The notes: generated by a model not told the origin, from the letters alone. 64,000 bases of DNA from Actinomycetes bacterium (GCA_023461275.1 JAEYMI010000028.1:1-64000), one strand, 5' to 3'; counted from the stretch's first letter, positions 1 through 9,077 are shown. Numbers and translations are program-made.

Positions 1-515
1 AGGCCATCGACGAGCCCGACGAGATGAGCCCGTACGCGCCGCGGATCACCACCATCAAGATCCCGATGGACAAGATCGGCGAGCTGATCGGCCCCAAGGG
101 CAAGACGATCAACGGCATCACCGAGGACACCGGCGCCAACATCTCCATCGAGGACGACGGCACCGTGTTCGTCGGTGCCGCCGACGGACTGTCGGCACAG
201 GCCGCGATCGACAAGATCAACGCCATCGCCAACCCGCAGCTGCCGAAGATCGGCGAGCGTTTCCTCGGCACCGTGGTCAAGACCACCGCCTTCGGTGCGT
301 TCGTCTCGCTGCTGCCGGGTCGCGACGGTCTGGTGCACATCTCCAAGCTCGGTAAGGGCAAGCGCATCAACAAGGTTGAAGACGTGGTCAACGTCGGCTC
401 CAAGCTGCGCGTGGAGATCACCGACATCGACGACCGCGGCAAGATCAGCCTGGTGCCCGTCGACGACGACGCCACTGCTGCGGCGCCGGCCGAAGCGGCC
501 ACCGCGGACGCCTGA
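1..515 (+). CDS. pnp: Polyribonucleotide nucleotidyltransferase, C-terminal part (gene enters from the left edge)
   Basis: C-terminal 170 residues of PNPase, the phosphorolytic 3'-to-5' exoribonuclease of RNA decay. Only the RNA-binding end is visible; the first full codon is at base 3. The KH domain has its GxxG loop as GPKG at bases 90-101, inside a run typical of PNPase ([11 protein letters not shown]). An S1 domain follows (about bases 250-460), then a short Ala/Asp-rich tail and TGA at 513-515. The catalytic RNase PH domains lie outside the window. The last 38 bases are found again, nearly unchanged, 1 kb downstream (see the direct-repeat entries). Identification is secure; the 5' part cannot be judged. 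Confidence 0.97.
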   Translation, partial: AIDEPDEMSPYAPRITTIKIPMDKIGELIGPKGKTINGITEDTGANISIEDDGTVFVGAADGLSAQAAIDKINAIANPQLPKIGERFLGTVVKTTAFGAFVSLLPGRDGLVHISKLGKGKRINKVEDVVNVGSKLRVEITDIDDRGKISLVPVDDDATAAAPAEAATADA

Positions 516-516
516 T
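479..516 (+). repeat. Direct repeat copy 1: native 3' end of pnp
   Basis: The last codons and stop of pnp. 36 of 38 bases are identical to bases 1517-1554; the mismatches are c491/a1529 and c499/t1537. Similarity stops abruptly at both ends. Confidence 0.9.
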
Positions 517-536
517 CACGCCTGACGGGGTGAGCG

Positions 537-566
537 CCTGACGCGCAATCGCCCTGACGCACAATC
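537..566 (+). repeat. Imperfect tandem repeat just after pnp
   Basis: CCTGACGCGCAATC (537-550) recurs as CCTGACGCACAATC (553-566): 13 of 14 identical, period 16. One of several short duplications at gene 3' ends in this window. Confidence 0.75.
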
Positions 567-567
567 A

Positions 568-604
568 CATTGAAGCCCTCGGAGTGATTCCGGGGGCTTC
601 AATG
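568..604 (+). terminator. Hairpin terminator downstream of pnp
   Basis: An 11-bp perfect stem (CATTGAAGCCC 568-578 with GGGCTTCAATG 594-604) continues inward through a T-G pair and CGGA/TCCG to a 5-nt loop. No T-tract follows, which is common for actinobacterial terminators. It would end pnp transcripts before the next gene. Confidence 0.7.
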
Positions 605-686
605 CGTCCGGGGGAGCACTCGAGGCGATAAAGACGGTGGCGTCCGGTGGGCATCCAGCGGTGGGCCAGGCAGGAGAGGAGTGGAG

Positions 687-1499
687 ATGACCAGATATTC
701 GCGTGTGTCGTGGACGTTCGCGGCTGCCGCGTTGCTGTTGATGGTCGCGTTTCTGTACGGACCCGCGCAGGTGTCGGGTGGTGGTCAGATGGACGGGCCG
801 TTCCGTGGTGCGCTGTCACCTGATGCGGTAAGCGATGGATTTGTCGCGTACTGGCAGGCGGGTGCGGCCTCGTTGCCGAATGGTCTGCAGGTGCTCGTCG
901 ACTACTGGCAGCGATACCACGTGGCAAAGGCTGTGATTGCGGCGTTGCTGACGGTTGTTCTCTCGGTACTTGCGTTACGGCTGTGGCGCACATACGCGGG
1001 TCCCGATGCCCGACGACGTGGGGTGCTGGGCTGTGCGGGTGTGGCAGCGACGCTGCTGGCCGGTGCCGCGGCTCTGGTGGTGATGGCGAACGTGCAGGGC
1101 GCGATCGCGCCGTTGTCGTCAGTGGTGTCGTTGCTGCCTTCGGCTACTGTGGACAGTCCTCTGGAGCGTACGGAACTACAGGTTGTGCAGGAGCTGGCCT
1201 CGGCGATGCCGAGGCCGGCACTGACTGGGTTGACCAACGACTTCGCCAACTACCACTGGGTGGTGGCCGTCGGATCCGGGGTGCTTGCATGTATCGCGCT
1301 GGCGTTGTGCGCGAGTGCTTTTCGGACCTACGCGGTGGCCAGGCGATCCGGCGCGTGTGTTCGCCGGTCGCGCGCTGTGGTGGCGATGGGTTTCGCCGTC
1401 CTCGCCACGGGCATGGTGATCCTCGTGGTGGCCAACGTGGGCAGCGCGCTGGATCCCGGCCGGGCGTTGTCGCTGTTCTTCAGCGGGACGTCGGGGTAG
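687..1499 (+). CDS. Hypothetical membrane protein (270 aa)
   Basis: I do not recognise this protein. It has about five hydrophobic stretches: one at the N-terminus, one after the HVAKAV segment, one starting GVLGCAG, one around GSGVLACIALAL and one near the C-terminus (GFAVLATGMVILVV), so it should be an integral membrane protein with a sizeable extracytoplasmic loop after the first helix. ATG 687 was chosen because AGGAGAGGA (672-680) sits 6 nt upstream; GTG 681 is in frame but abuts that ribosome site. The gene stands alone between two copies of the pnp 3' end, which suggests the segment was inserted. No function can be assigned. Confidence 0.75.
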   Translation: MTRYSRVSWTFAAAALLLMVAFLYGPAQVSGGGQMDGPFRGALSPDAVSDGFVAYWQAGAASLPNGLQVLVDYWQRYHVAKAVIAALLTVVLSVLALRLWRTYAGPDARRRGVLGCAGVAATLLAGAAALVVMANVQGAIAPLSSVVSLLPSATVDSPLERTELQVVQELASAMPRPALTGLTNDFANYHWVVAVGSGVLACIALALCASAFRTYAVARRSGACVRRSRAVVAMGFAVLATGMVILVVANVGSALDPGRALSLFFSGTSG

Positions 1500-1516
1500 T
1501 TGGTTTGGTCCGTTGA

Positions 1517-1554
1517 TGCGGCGCCGGCAGAAGCGGTCACCGCGGACGCCTGAT
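1517..1554 (+). repeat. Direct repeat copy 2: duplicated 3' end of pnp
   Basis: Near-perfect copy (36/38) of pnp bases 479-516 including the pnp stop codon, but in no reading context of its own. It lies immediately before the next gene; its last T is the first base of a TAGCTT -10-like box. It marks the right edge of the segment holding the membrane-protein gene. Confidence 0.9.
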
Positions 1555-1559
1555 AGCTT
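1554..1559 (+). promoter_or_regulatory. -10 box for a leaderless transcript of the DUF294 gene
   Basis: TAGCTT (TANNNT) lies 8 nt before the GTG at 1568, so transcription would start at or next to the start codon. No clear ribosome-binding site is present, consistent with leaderless translation. Confidence 0.5.
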
Positions 1560-1567
1560 CTGAAGAC

Positions 1568-3424
1568 GTGACGGAGAACGACGCGGGCCTAGGTGCGGTT
1601 CTGCGCACCAGGCCGCCGTTCGACGGGCTGACGGCCGAGGAACTCGAGAGGCTGCTCGGCCGTAGTACGGTCGAGGAATACAGTTCTGGCGCAGTCATTT
1701 TCGACGGCTTCGCGCAGTCGGCCGACGCGATGTTCGTCGTGCTGAGCGGGCAGGTCGATCTGTGGAATGAGCGTGACCACAGCGGCGATCCCGACGAACG
1801 GCTCGCGCCGGGGGAGATGTTCGGCTACTCGTCGTTGCTGACCGGTACCCGCAGCGGTCCGTTGGCGGTGGCGGCCGAACCCGTTCGGGTGTGCCGCATC
1901 CCTGGCGACTCGGGCCGGTGGTTGTTCTCCGGCGTCGGCGGAGCCGCGTATCTCGCAACCAAACTCACCGTGCCGCGTCGCCGCAGCGGCAGCGTTCCGG
2001 CCGTGGGCACTGTCGATGCACTCATCCGTTCGACACCCGTTGTCGGGTCGCCGGAGATGACGGTCCGGCAGGCGGCAGAACTGATGACCGAACGCGGCCA
2101 CGACTACGTGGTGTTCCCGCGTCCTGGTCGTGGCGGCTACGGCGTGCTCAGTGACGGAGACATCCGGGCCAAGGTGGTCGCGACAGGCCGGTCGTCGGAC
2201 ACTCCGGTGGCCGAGGTGATCGACGGGTCGGCGCTGACCGTGCCGCACGGAACCCCGGCAGCCGATGCACTGGCTCTCATTCTGGAACACGATCTCGAGA
2301 CCCTGCCGGTCGTCGACGCCACCGGTGCTGTCCGCGGCGTCGTCGCTCCGGCCGATTTCATCGCCGCGCCCACCGGCCCCAGCATTTTTCTGCGATCACA
2401 GATCTCGCAGAGTCAGACCATCGCCGATCTGCAGACCAGGGCTCGTCGGATCCCCGACCTGGTCGCCGACCTGCTGCGACGCGAGCAACCGGCCCACGAG
2501 ATCACCGCCGTCTTCTCGCTGGTCAACGACGCGGTGGTGCGCCGGGCGCTGGAACTGACCTTGCAGGCCCACCAGGAACTGGATGCCGGTGCCCTGACCT
2601 GGTTGTCGTTGGGCAGCAACGCCCGACGTGAACCGGTGTTGTCCTCGGACGTGGATTCTGCTGTGTCCTTTGATGATTCAGTGACTGCGGAGCAGATCGT
2701 CGCCTACCGGGTGGCGTTCGCGGAAGTCGACGAAATCCTGCGGGGCGCCGGAATGGCCATCGACAGCAATGGTGCCATCGCGTCGATGCCGCTGTTCGCC
2801 AGGACGCACGCGCAGTGGCGGGCCGCTGCGCAGGAATGGCTGGCGAAGCCCTTGGAGAACAAGGGGATGATCTTCACCTCGCTGCTGCTCGACGAACGTC
2901 CCATCTGGGGCGACCGAGGTCTGTCTGCGGTGGCCGAGGTGTTCGGCGATCTGCGGTCGCATCCGCGAACCATGAGTCTGCTTCTGTCGGAATCGCTGTC
3001 GAAGAAGGCCCGGTTGCGGTCGATGCGCGATGTGCTCGCCGGTCGCGGTGGAACCTTCGACATCAAGCAACATGCACTCTCGCCGCTGGTCAACATCGCT
3101 CGGTGGGCAGCGCTGTCAGTGGAGTCCGGTGCACTCGACACCCGCACCCGGTTGTCGTCGGCGGCCGGCAGCCAAATGCTGCCCGCCGACCATGCGACCA
3201 CCCTCATCGAGGTTTTTGAAGTGCTGCAACGCATTCGGCTGACCTATCAGGTGGCCCAATACGATCGTGGCGAGCCGACGACCGATGTGGTGACGATGAA
3301 GCGGCTCTCGCCGCTGGATCGGAGCCTGCTGGCGCAGGCGGTACGCGAGATCGGTGGAATCCAGCGACGGATGGTCAACATGAGTCACTACGCGCCGGTC
3401 ACCGAAGTCATCAACGAGCAGTGA
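1568..3424 (+). CDS. cNMP-binding / CBS / DUF294 nucleotidyltransferase-like protein (618 aa)
   Basis: Multidomain cytoplasmic signalling protein of the DUF294 type. Residues ~10-130 are a cyclic-nucleotide-binding fold (VLSGQVDLW ... PGEMFGYSSL), ~150-270 a pair of CBS domains (VRQAAELMTERG; ADALALILEHD), ~290-450 the DUF294 nucleotidyltransferase-like domain with the signature GSNARREP...SSDVDSA at 349-365 (acidic D361 and D363), and the rest the helical DUF294 C-terminal domain. Proteins of this design are related to GlnD-type transferases; their substrate is unknown. GTG start at 1568 is chosen because a TANNNT box lies 8 nt upstream. It is followed after 7 nt by the NRDE gene, so the two are probably cotranscribed. 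Confidence 0.85.
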   Translation: MTENDAGLGAVLRTRPPFDGLTAEELERLLGRSTVEEYSSGAVIFDGFAQSADAMFVVLSGQVDLWNERDHSGDPDERLAPGEMFGYSSLLTGTRSGPLAVAAEPVRVCRIPGDSGRWLFSGVGGAAYLATKLTVPRRRSGSVPAVGTVDALIRSTPVVGSPEMTVRQAAELMTERGHDYVVFPRPGRGGYGVLSDGDIRAKVVATGRSSDTPVAEVIDGSALTVPHGTPAADALALILEHDLETLPVVDATGAVRGVVAPADFIAAPTGPSIFLRSQISQSQTIADLQTRARRIPDLVADLLRREQPAHEITAVFSLVNDAVVRRALELTLQAHQELDAGALTWLSLGSNARREPVLSSDVDSAVSFDDSVTAEQIVAYRVAFAEVDEILRGAGMAIDSNGAIASMPLFARTHAQWRAAAQEWLAKPLENKGMIFTSLLLDERPIWGDRGLSAVAEVFGDLRSHPRTMSLLLSESLSKKARLRSMRDVLAGRGGTFDIKQHALSPLVNIARWAALSVESGALDTRTRLSSAAGSQMLPADHATTLIEVFEVLQRIRLTYQVAQYDRGEPTTDVVTMKRLSPLDRSLLAQAVREIGGIQRRMVNMSHYAPVTEVINEQ

Positions 3425-3431
3425 GTACACC

Positions 3432-4277
3432 GTGTGCCTGATCCTCTTTGCGTGGCAGACGCGCCCCGACCTTCCCTTGGTGATCGCCGCGAACCGTGAC
3501 GAAATCCGTTCCCGGGCAACCCTTGCGCTGCATCGCTGGCCCGACCTGCCGATCATCGCCGGCCGTGACGAACTCGCCGGTGGTACCTGGATGGGCGTGT
3601 CCGCCGATGATCCGTACCGCGTGGCGGCGGTCACCAACGTCCGGACGGGTCTGGTCGACGGCAACGACCCGAGTCGCGCGAGTAAGCGATCGCGGGGTCG
3701 GCTGCCGGTCGACTACCTCGTCGGCGACTCGACCCCGAAAGACTATGCGATAGCGCTGGTATCCGACGCCGCACATTATGAGCCGGTCAACCTTCTGGTC
3801 GCCGACGCCGACGAACTGTGGTGGGCCACCACGTGGCCCGAGCCGATCGCCCGCCGGGTGGAGCCGGGCGTTCACGGAATCTCCAACGCGGAGTTGGACA
3901 GTCGATGGCCGAAGGTGATCGACGGGACCGCCCGACTCACGACGGTGCTGTCGTCCGATCGCCCGGATGCCGACCCGGAACCCTACTTCGATCTGCTCGC
4001 CGACCGTCGTCGAGCGTCCGATGATGCACTGCCGGCCACCGGGGTACCTGAGGCGTTCGAACGGGCGCTGTCGCCGATCTTCATCGACATTCCGGCGTCG
4101 GCGATGCCGGTTGGTCGTGACGGAATTCGGGCCGGCGACTACGGTACCCGGGCGAGTACGGTGCTGCGCGTCGGAGGCGACGGGCACGGACAGGTCACCG
4201 AACGTCGGTTCCTGGCGCGGGCCGAACCTCTCGGCGAGAGCACAGTGAGGTTTGCTGAGAAGAGGTTTGCTGGGTGA
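3432..4277 (+). CDS. NRDE (TANGO2-like) family protein (281 aa)
   Basis: Member of the NRDE/TANGO2 family, named for the N-R-D-E motif, here AANRDE near residue 20. Cys2 directly after the start resembles the N-terminal nucleophile position of Ntn-type folds, but catalysis is unproven for the family; eukaryotic members are linked to haem or lipid handling. GTG 3432 is the only sensible start since it places Cys at position 2. The C-terminus ends RFAEK-RFAG, encoded by a 15-bp duplication (4247-4276). The stop overlaps the GTG start of the next frame (4274), so the downstream transporter gene was translationally coupled. Family call is firm, function unknown. Confidence 0.85.
   Translation: MCLILFAWQTRPDLPLVIAANRDEIRSRATLALHRWPDLPIIAGRDELAGGTWMGVSADDPYRVAAVTNVRTGLVDGNDPSRASKRSRGRLPVDYLVGDSTPKDYAIALVSDAAHYEPVNLLVADADELWWATTWPEPIARRVEPGVHGISNAELDSRWPKVIDGTARLTTVLSSDRPDADPEPYFDLLADRRRASDDALPATGVPEAFERALSPIFIDIPASAMPVGRDGIRAGDYGTRASTVLRVGGDGHGQVTERRFLARAEPLGESTVRFAEKRFAG
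4247..4276 (+). repeat. 15-bp tandem duplication at the end of the NRDE gene
   Basis: GAGGTTTGCTG occurs at 4247-4257 and 4262-4272 with a 15-base period. It duplicates RFA near the C-terminus, and the second unit also contributes the GTG start of the next gene. Confidence 0.75.
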
Positions 4278-4942
4278 GCGCGGTTCTCGAGGTTCTTCCG
4301 ATCGCGGTCGCGCTGCTGATGGCGTCGTCGCCGCTGGTAATGGTGAGCATGACGCTGGCCATCAAGCGGACCGCTGTGGTCGGTTGGTGTTTTCTGGCCT
4401 GATGGGTGATCGGGCTCGCCGCAGTGTGTGCCGTCGTCATCGGGCTCGCCGACGGATTCTCGTTCGCCGGAGAATCGGGACCCGTGATGGGGACGGTCAA
4501 GCTGGTCGGCGGTGTCCTTCTTGTCTGGCTCGGCATCAACAAACTTCTGCGCGCCTGGCGAGACAACGGGCAAGGCGACACGGAGCTTCCCGGATGGCTT
4601 CAGAAGGCCGAGACCATCGACACCGCACAGGCTTTCGTGCTCGGTGCGGGATTGGCGGCGGTCAACCCCAAGAACCTGCTGATCGCCATCGCCGCAGCGA
4701 GCGCCATCGCGGAGGCAACCGCACAGGTAGGCATTCAGGTCGCCGCGGTGGCAGTGTTCATCGTGGTCGGCAGTCTCCTCGTGGCGATCCCGATCGTCGT
4801 GGCCTCGGTGGCGGGCGAGCGCGCGGAACCGGCGCTCGCCCGGGTAGATGCCTTTGTGACCGAACACAACGCGGTGATCGTCGGTGCTGTCCTCGTTGTG
4901 CTCGGCGTCGTCGTCGGCTCCAATGGCCTTCAGGCCCTGTGA
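4274..4942 (+). pseudogene. GAP-family (Sap/LysE-like) transporter gene interrupted by an in-frame TGA
   Basis: A 222-codon frame reads from GTG 4274 to the TGA ending at 4942 and encodes a six-helix-type membrane protein of the GAP (Sap, sulfolipid-addressing) family, part of the LysE superfamily. It starts like the intact paralogue at 6789 (EVLPIAVA versus DVLPIAVV; VGW in both). A TGA at 4400-4402 lies in the reading frame between FLA and WVIG. One base change from TGG (giving LAWW) would explain it; the frame is intact on both sides. Alternatives are a sequencing error, readthrough, or reinitiation at GTG 4406 giving a 178-residue product lacking the first helix. Most likely a recent pseudogene. 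Confidence 0.8.
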
Positions 4943-4947
4943 CCGAT

Positions 4948-6063
4948 TCAGTTGGTGGCGAACGGGTTCACGGCGACCGGTAGGTCGAGTGCCTCGCCGA
5001 CCTCGGCGGTATACAGCTCGCCCGCATGCGTGCTCAGACCGGAGGCGAGCGCCGGATTCGAGGCCAATGCATCACGCCAGCCCTTGTCGGCGAGTTGCAG
5101 CACGAACGGCAGGGTGGCGCCGGTAAGCGCCATCGTCGACGTGCGGGCCACGGTGCCGGGCATGTTCGCGACGCAGTAGAAGACGGTGTCGTGCACGGTG
5201 AACGTCGGGTCATCGTGGGTGGTGGGCCGTGAATCCTCGAAGCAGCCACCCTGATCGATCGCGATATCCACCAGCACTGCACCCGGCTTCATCTGTGCGA
5301 CAAGGCTGTTGGGTACCAGCACGGGTGCTTTGGCGCCGGGCACGAGCACCGCACCGATCACCAGGTCGGCCTTCTTGATGGCATCTGCCAGGTCGAGGGC
5401 CGTGCTGTAGCGGGTGTGCACACGACCGCCGAAGCGGGCGTCGATGGCGCGGAGCTTGGCGATATCGAGATCGAAGACGGTCACCTGCGCGCCCATGCCC
5501 ATCGCGATGGTCGCAGCGTTGACGCCGCTGACACCGCCGCCGATGACAACGACGTCTGCGGGTTCGGTACCGGGGACCCCGCCCATCAGTACGCCACGGC
5601 CGCCTTCAGACTTCATCAGGTGGTAGGCGCCGACTTGCGGTGCCAGACGTCCGGCGACCTCGCTCATCGGAGCGAGCAGTGGCAGCGATCCGTCGGCGGC
5701 GCGGACGGTCTCGTAGGCGATCGAGGTGGTCTTCGAATCCAGGAGTGCCTGCGTGCAATCCCGACCGGCGGCGAGATGCAGATAGGTGAACAGCGTCTGG
5801 CCCTCGCGCATCAGTGCGTACTCGGTGGCGATCGGCTCTTTGACCTTGAGGATCATGTCGGCCTGCTCCCAGACCTCCGCGGCGGTGCCGAGTATCTGCG
5901 CGCCGGCCTCCTTGAAGTCGGCGTCGGAGAAGGACGAACCATCGCCGGCACCGGCCTGAATGATCACCTCGTGACCGCGATTGTGCAGCTCGGTGACACC
6001 GGCCGGGGTGATGGCGACGCGGTACTCGTTGTTCTTGATCTCGGTCGGGATGCCGACGCGCAT
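4948..6063 (-). CDS. ald: Alanine dehydrogenase
   Basis: NAD-dependent alanine dehydrogenase, catalysing reversible conversion of L-alanine to pyruvate and ammonia (also glyoxylate to glycine); cytoplasmic hexamer. At 371 residues it has the same length as the M. tuberculosis enzyme. It opens MRVGIPTEIK, has the substrate-binding K75 (ILKVKEP) and catalytic H96 (YLHLAA), and a Rossmann glycine motif VIGGGVSG. The start ATG at 6063 is set by AGGAG 8 nt upstream; longer in-frame readings have no ribosome site. It is divergent from an Lrp-type regulator, the arrangement of mycobacterial ald-aldR. Its 3' end converges on the interrupted GAP-family gene. Confidence 0.96.
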   Translation of the reverse strand: MRVGIPTEIKNNEYRVAITPAGVTELHNRGHEVIIQAGAGDGSSFSDADFKEAGAQILGTAAEVWEQADMILKVKEPIATEYALMREGQTLFTYLHLAAGRDCTQALLDSKTTSIAYETVRAADGSLPLLAPMSEVAGRLAPQVGAYHLMKSEGGRGVLMGGVPGTEPADVVVIGGGVSGVNAATIAMGMGAQVTVFDLDIAKLRAIDARFGGRVHTRYSTALDLADAIKKADLVIGAVLVPGAKAPVLVPNSLVAQMKPGAVLVDIAIDQGGCFEDSRPTTHDDPTFTVHDTVFYCVANMPGTVARTSTMALTGATLPFVLQLADKGWRDALASNPALASGLSTHAGELYTAEVGEALDLPVAVNPFATN

Positions 6064-6111
6064 GATGATTCTCCTGGTGAAAAGTATGGTGTGGTGGGCG
6101 GCGTTGCTTGT

Positions 6112-6125
6112 CTTCAAGCGTGAAG
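6112..6125. promoter_or_regulatory. Inverted repeat in the ald-aldR intergenic region
   Basis: CTTCA-AGCG-TGAAG, a 5-4-5 inverted repeat about 50 bases upstream of the ald start. A possible site for the Lrp-type regulator; this is position-based inference only. Confidence 0.35.
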
Positions 6126-6210
6126 GAACGTCGGTTTCGGCACAACAAATGCGACCAAGATTCTGTATAAGGTGTACTGATCCGAATAATCGACGACCAT
6201 CAGGAGCGTC

Positions 6211-6717
6211 ATGCCGTCTGCGCCGAAGAATGTTCAGCCGCCTCATCGGGTAGCGCCCACCCAATTCGCCCTCGACGACACCGATCGAACCCTGCTGCGT
6301 CTGCTGCAGGCCGACGCTCGCATGCCCAACAGCGAACTCGCGCAGCGTGCCGGCATCGCCGCATCGACCTGCCACGGCCGATTGCGTCGCCTGACCGACC
6401 TCGGCGTCGTGCGCGGGTTCTTCGCCGACGTCGATCCGGCTGCGGTCGGACGACCGTTGCGCGCCATGGTGGCCGTGAGCCTGCAGGCCGATGCGCGCGG
6501 GCAGATCCGGCAATTCGTGGGGGAGATCGCTCAGGCCGACGAGGTGATTGACGTCTTCTTTCTCGCGGGCGCCGACGATTACCTGCTGCACGTCGCCGCG
6601 GCCGACACCGAGGCGCTGCGACTGTTCGTGGAATCGCTCAACGCGCGGCACGAGGTGGCCGGGACCACTACGTCACTGGTGTTCGAGCATCGACGCGGTG
6701 GCGCGCCGATCTACTGA
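6211..6717 (+). CDS. aldR: Lrp/AsnC-family regulator, probable regulator of ald
   Basis: Transcription factor of 168 residues. After a ~20-residue lead it has the AsnC-type helix-turn-helix (LDDTDRTLLRLL ... NSELAQRAGIAASTCHGRLRRL) and then the RAM/AsnC effector-binding domain (AMVAVSLQADAR ... VFFLAGADDYLLHV). In mycobacteria AldR controls ald in response to alanine; the divergent position here supports the same job, but this is inference. ATG 6211 has AGGAG at 6202-6206. It is followed 71 nt later by an intact GAP-family gene. Confidence 0.88.
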   Translation: MPSAPKNVQPPHRVAPTQFALDDTDRTLLRLLQADARMPNSELAQRAGIAASTCHGRLRRLTDLGVVRGFFADVDPAAVGRPLRAMVAVSLQADARGQIRQFVGEIAQADEVIDVFFLAGADDYLLHVAAADTEALRLFVESLNARHEVAGTTTSLVFEHRRGGAPIY

Positions 6718-6788
6718 CCTGTGCGCAGGCCCGACGCGTCGATGTCATGATGTGTTGACGTAATGGGCGAATGTGAGGGAGTGCATCC

Positions 6789-7463
6789 GTGATCACCGCG
6801 ATCGCCGACGTGTTGCCGATCGCGGTCGTCGTCGCCATCTGTCCGTTGGCGATCATCACCGTGATCGTTCTGCTTCTGTCGGATGGTGGCCGGCTGCGAG
6901 CGACGCTGTTTGCGGTGGGCTGGATGCTGTCGTTGTTCGCGATTACCGCTGTCGCCATTGCGATCACCGATGTGGTGGAAGAAGCCGATCCCGAGATCAC
7001 CGTCGACGGCGTCAAGATCTTCAGTCTCATTCTGGGCATCCTGTTTCTGGTGATGGCGGTGATTTCGTTCCGCGGCCGACCGGCACCCGGTGAGCCGGCC
7101 AAGGAAGCCAAGATCTTCGCTCGCGTATCCGGTATGCCCGGCGCGGCCGTTCTGGTTCTCGGGCTGGCGCAAGGAGTGCTGGTAGTCAAGAACGTGCCGT
7201 TGAGTCTTGGAGCGGGAGCTCGTATCGCGGCCGACGGCCAGAGTGGCCTCGCGGCTTATGTCGTCGCTGCCATCTATGTCGTGGTCGCCAGTGCCGCGAT
7301 CCTGGTCCCGATTCTCGTGACGGTGATCGGTGGCAGTCGGCTCGATCCGGCGCTGATGTCACTTCGTAAGTGGCTCGAGGACAACATCTCGCCGATCACC
7401 ATCGTGACGTTGGTGGTGGTGGCGGCCTACTTCATCGCCAAGGGTTTGCTGATTCTGTCCTGA
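6789..7463 (+). CDS. GAP-family (Sap/LysE-like) membrane transporter
   Basis: Intact 224-residue membrane protein with six hydrophobic segments: ADVLPIAVVVAI, LFAVGWMLSLFAI, IFSLILGILFLVM, a central hydrophobic stretch GMPGAAVLVLGLA, AAYVVAAIYVVVA and TIVTLVVVAAYFI. It belongs to the GAP/Sap family of the LysE superfamily; mycobacterial relatives are implicated in placing glycopeptidolipids or sulfolipids, but the cargo here is unknown. GTG 6789 follows GAGGGA at suitable spacing. It is paralogous to the broken gene at 4274-4942, with ald-aldR between them. It converges on the nitrilase gene with a 9-nt gap. Confidence 0.85.
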   Translation: MITAIADVLPIAVVVAICPLAIITVIVLLLSDGGRLRATLFAVGWMLSLFAITAVAIAITDVVEEADPEITVDGVKIFSLILGILFLVMAVISFRGRPAPGEPAKEAKIFARVSGMPGAAVLVLGLAQGVLVVKNVPLSLGAGARIAADGQSGLAAYVVAAIYVVVASAAILVPILVTVIGGSRLDPALMSLRKWLEDNISPITIVTLVVVAAYFIAKGLLILS

Positions 7464-7472
7464 CTGTCGGGG

Positions 7473-8183
7473 TCAGTGGTCGGAACCGGGCAGCACGGTG
7501 ACCACGAAATCGTCCGGCTCACCGCTGGCACGTGCGATGAGCGTCGACGTCGATGACCAGATCGCTGAATGGCCCGCTGTCCGGGTGTAGCCGTGGCCGG
7601 TCGGTCCGGCGAAGCTCGCCATCAGAACCGGCGCGGCGCATGTTGCCGAGATCGTTGCGGCCCGCCGCTCCTGTTCGTCGATTTCGTCGGCATGATGGAC
7701 CACCCCGCATGCATACAGATCAATTCCGGTCGCGGCCAGCGACTCGGTATGCGCGGCGACGCCGGTGTCCTTGCAGATCGCGAGGCCGACACGCCACCCG
7801 CGGACCTCAGTGGTGCTCGGTCCCGGGATCGCCGTGAAGTGGGCGGATTCCTCGCCACCCAGATGCCGTTTGCGATACGCGACCCGTACTCCGTTGGTGT
7901 CGAAGGCGAGCATCGCGATCGAGCGAACTCCACCGGCGGCGACCGGCGCGCCGACCAGCGCGACCGACCCGGCTGCCGAGCACGCGCCGATCAGCGGAAG
8001 CAGGGCGGAGTCGTCCAGTGCAATCGCCGGGGCGTCGAGGTGGTAGCCGGTCAACGACAGCTCCGGAAACACGATCAAATCGGCGTGGGCCGCCTCGACG
8101 ATGCCGGCGTGTGCGGCAACCGTCGCGGCGAGGTCGTCGGAGACCAGCGGCTGTGCGGCAGCTACGCGCAGGGATCGATGCAT
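7473..8183 (-). CDS. Carbon-nitrogen hydrolase (nitrilase superfamily)
   Basis: Cytoplasmic C-N hydrolase of 236 residues. The full nitrilase triad is visible: E41 (VFPELSLTGY), K105 (AYRKRHL) and C137 (GLAICKD). Members hydrolyse amides or nitriles; the exact substrate (for example an omega-amide or carbamoyl compound) cannot be told. ATG 8183 is chosen because the next residues HRSLRVAAAQP form the usual first strand; an extended reading to 8273 has no family similarity. Divergent from dapB. Confidence 0.85.
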   Translation of the reverse strand: MHRSLRVAAAQPLVSDDLAATVAAHAGIVEAAHADLIVFPELSLTGYHLDAPAIALDDSALLPLIGACSAAGSVALVGAPVAAGGVRSIAMLAFDTNGVRVAYRKRHLGGEESAHFTAIPGPSTTEVRGWRVGLAICKDTGVAAHTESLAATGIDLYACGVVHHADEIDEQERRAATISATCAAPVLMASFAGPTGHGYTRTAGHSAIWSSTSTLIARASGEPDDFVVTVLPGSDH

Positions 8184-8266
8184 GATCACAGTGTGGCGCC
8201 GGGTCGGCTCGGTCGCGATGCGTCGGGCTCCTAGACTGGCGTCACAGATACGTTCGGGTGGTTTGA

Positions 8267-9064
<798 letters not shown>

Positions 9065-9077
9065 GCGCGCCGAGCAT

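Noticed and set aside
4400..4402. Selenocysteine insertion at the in-frame TGA of the GAP-family gene.
   Set aside because: The family has no known Sec or Cys at this site, TGG fits the context, and no obvious adjacent hairpin was seen; a nonsense mutation is simpler.
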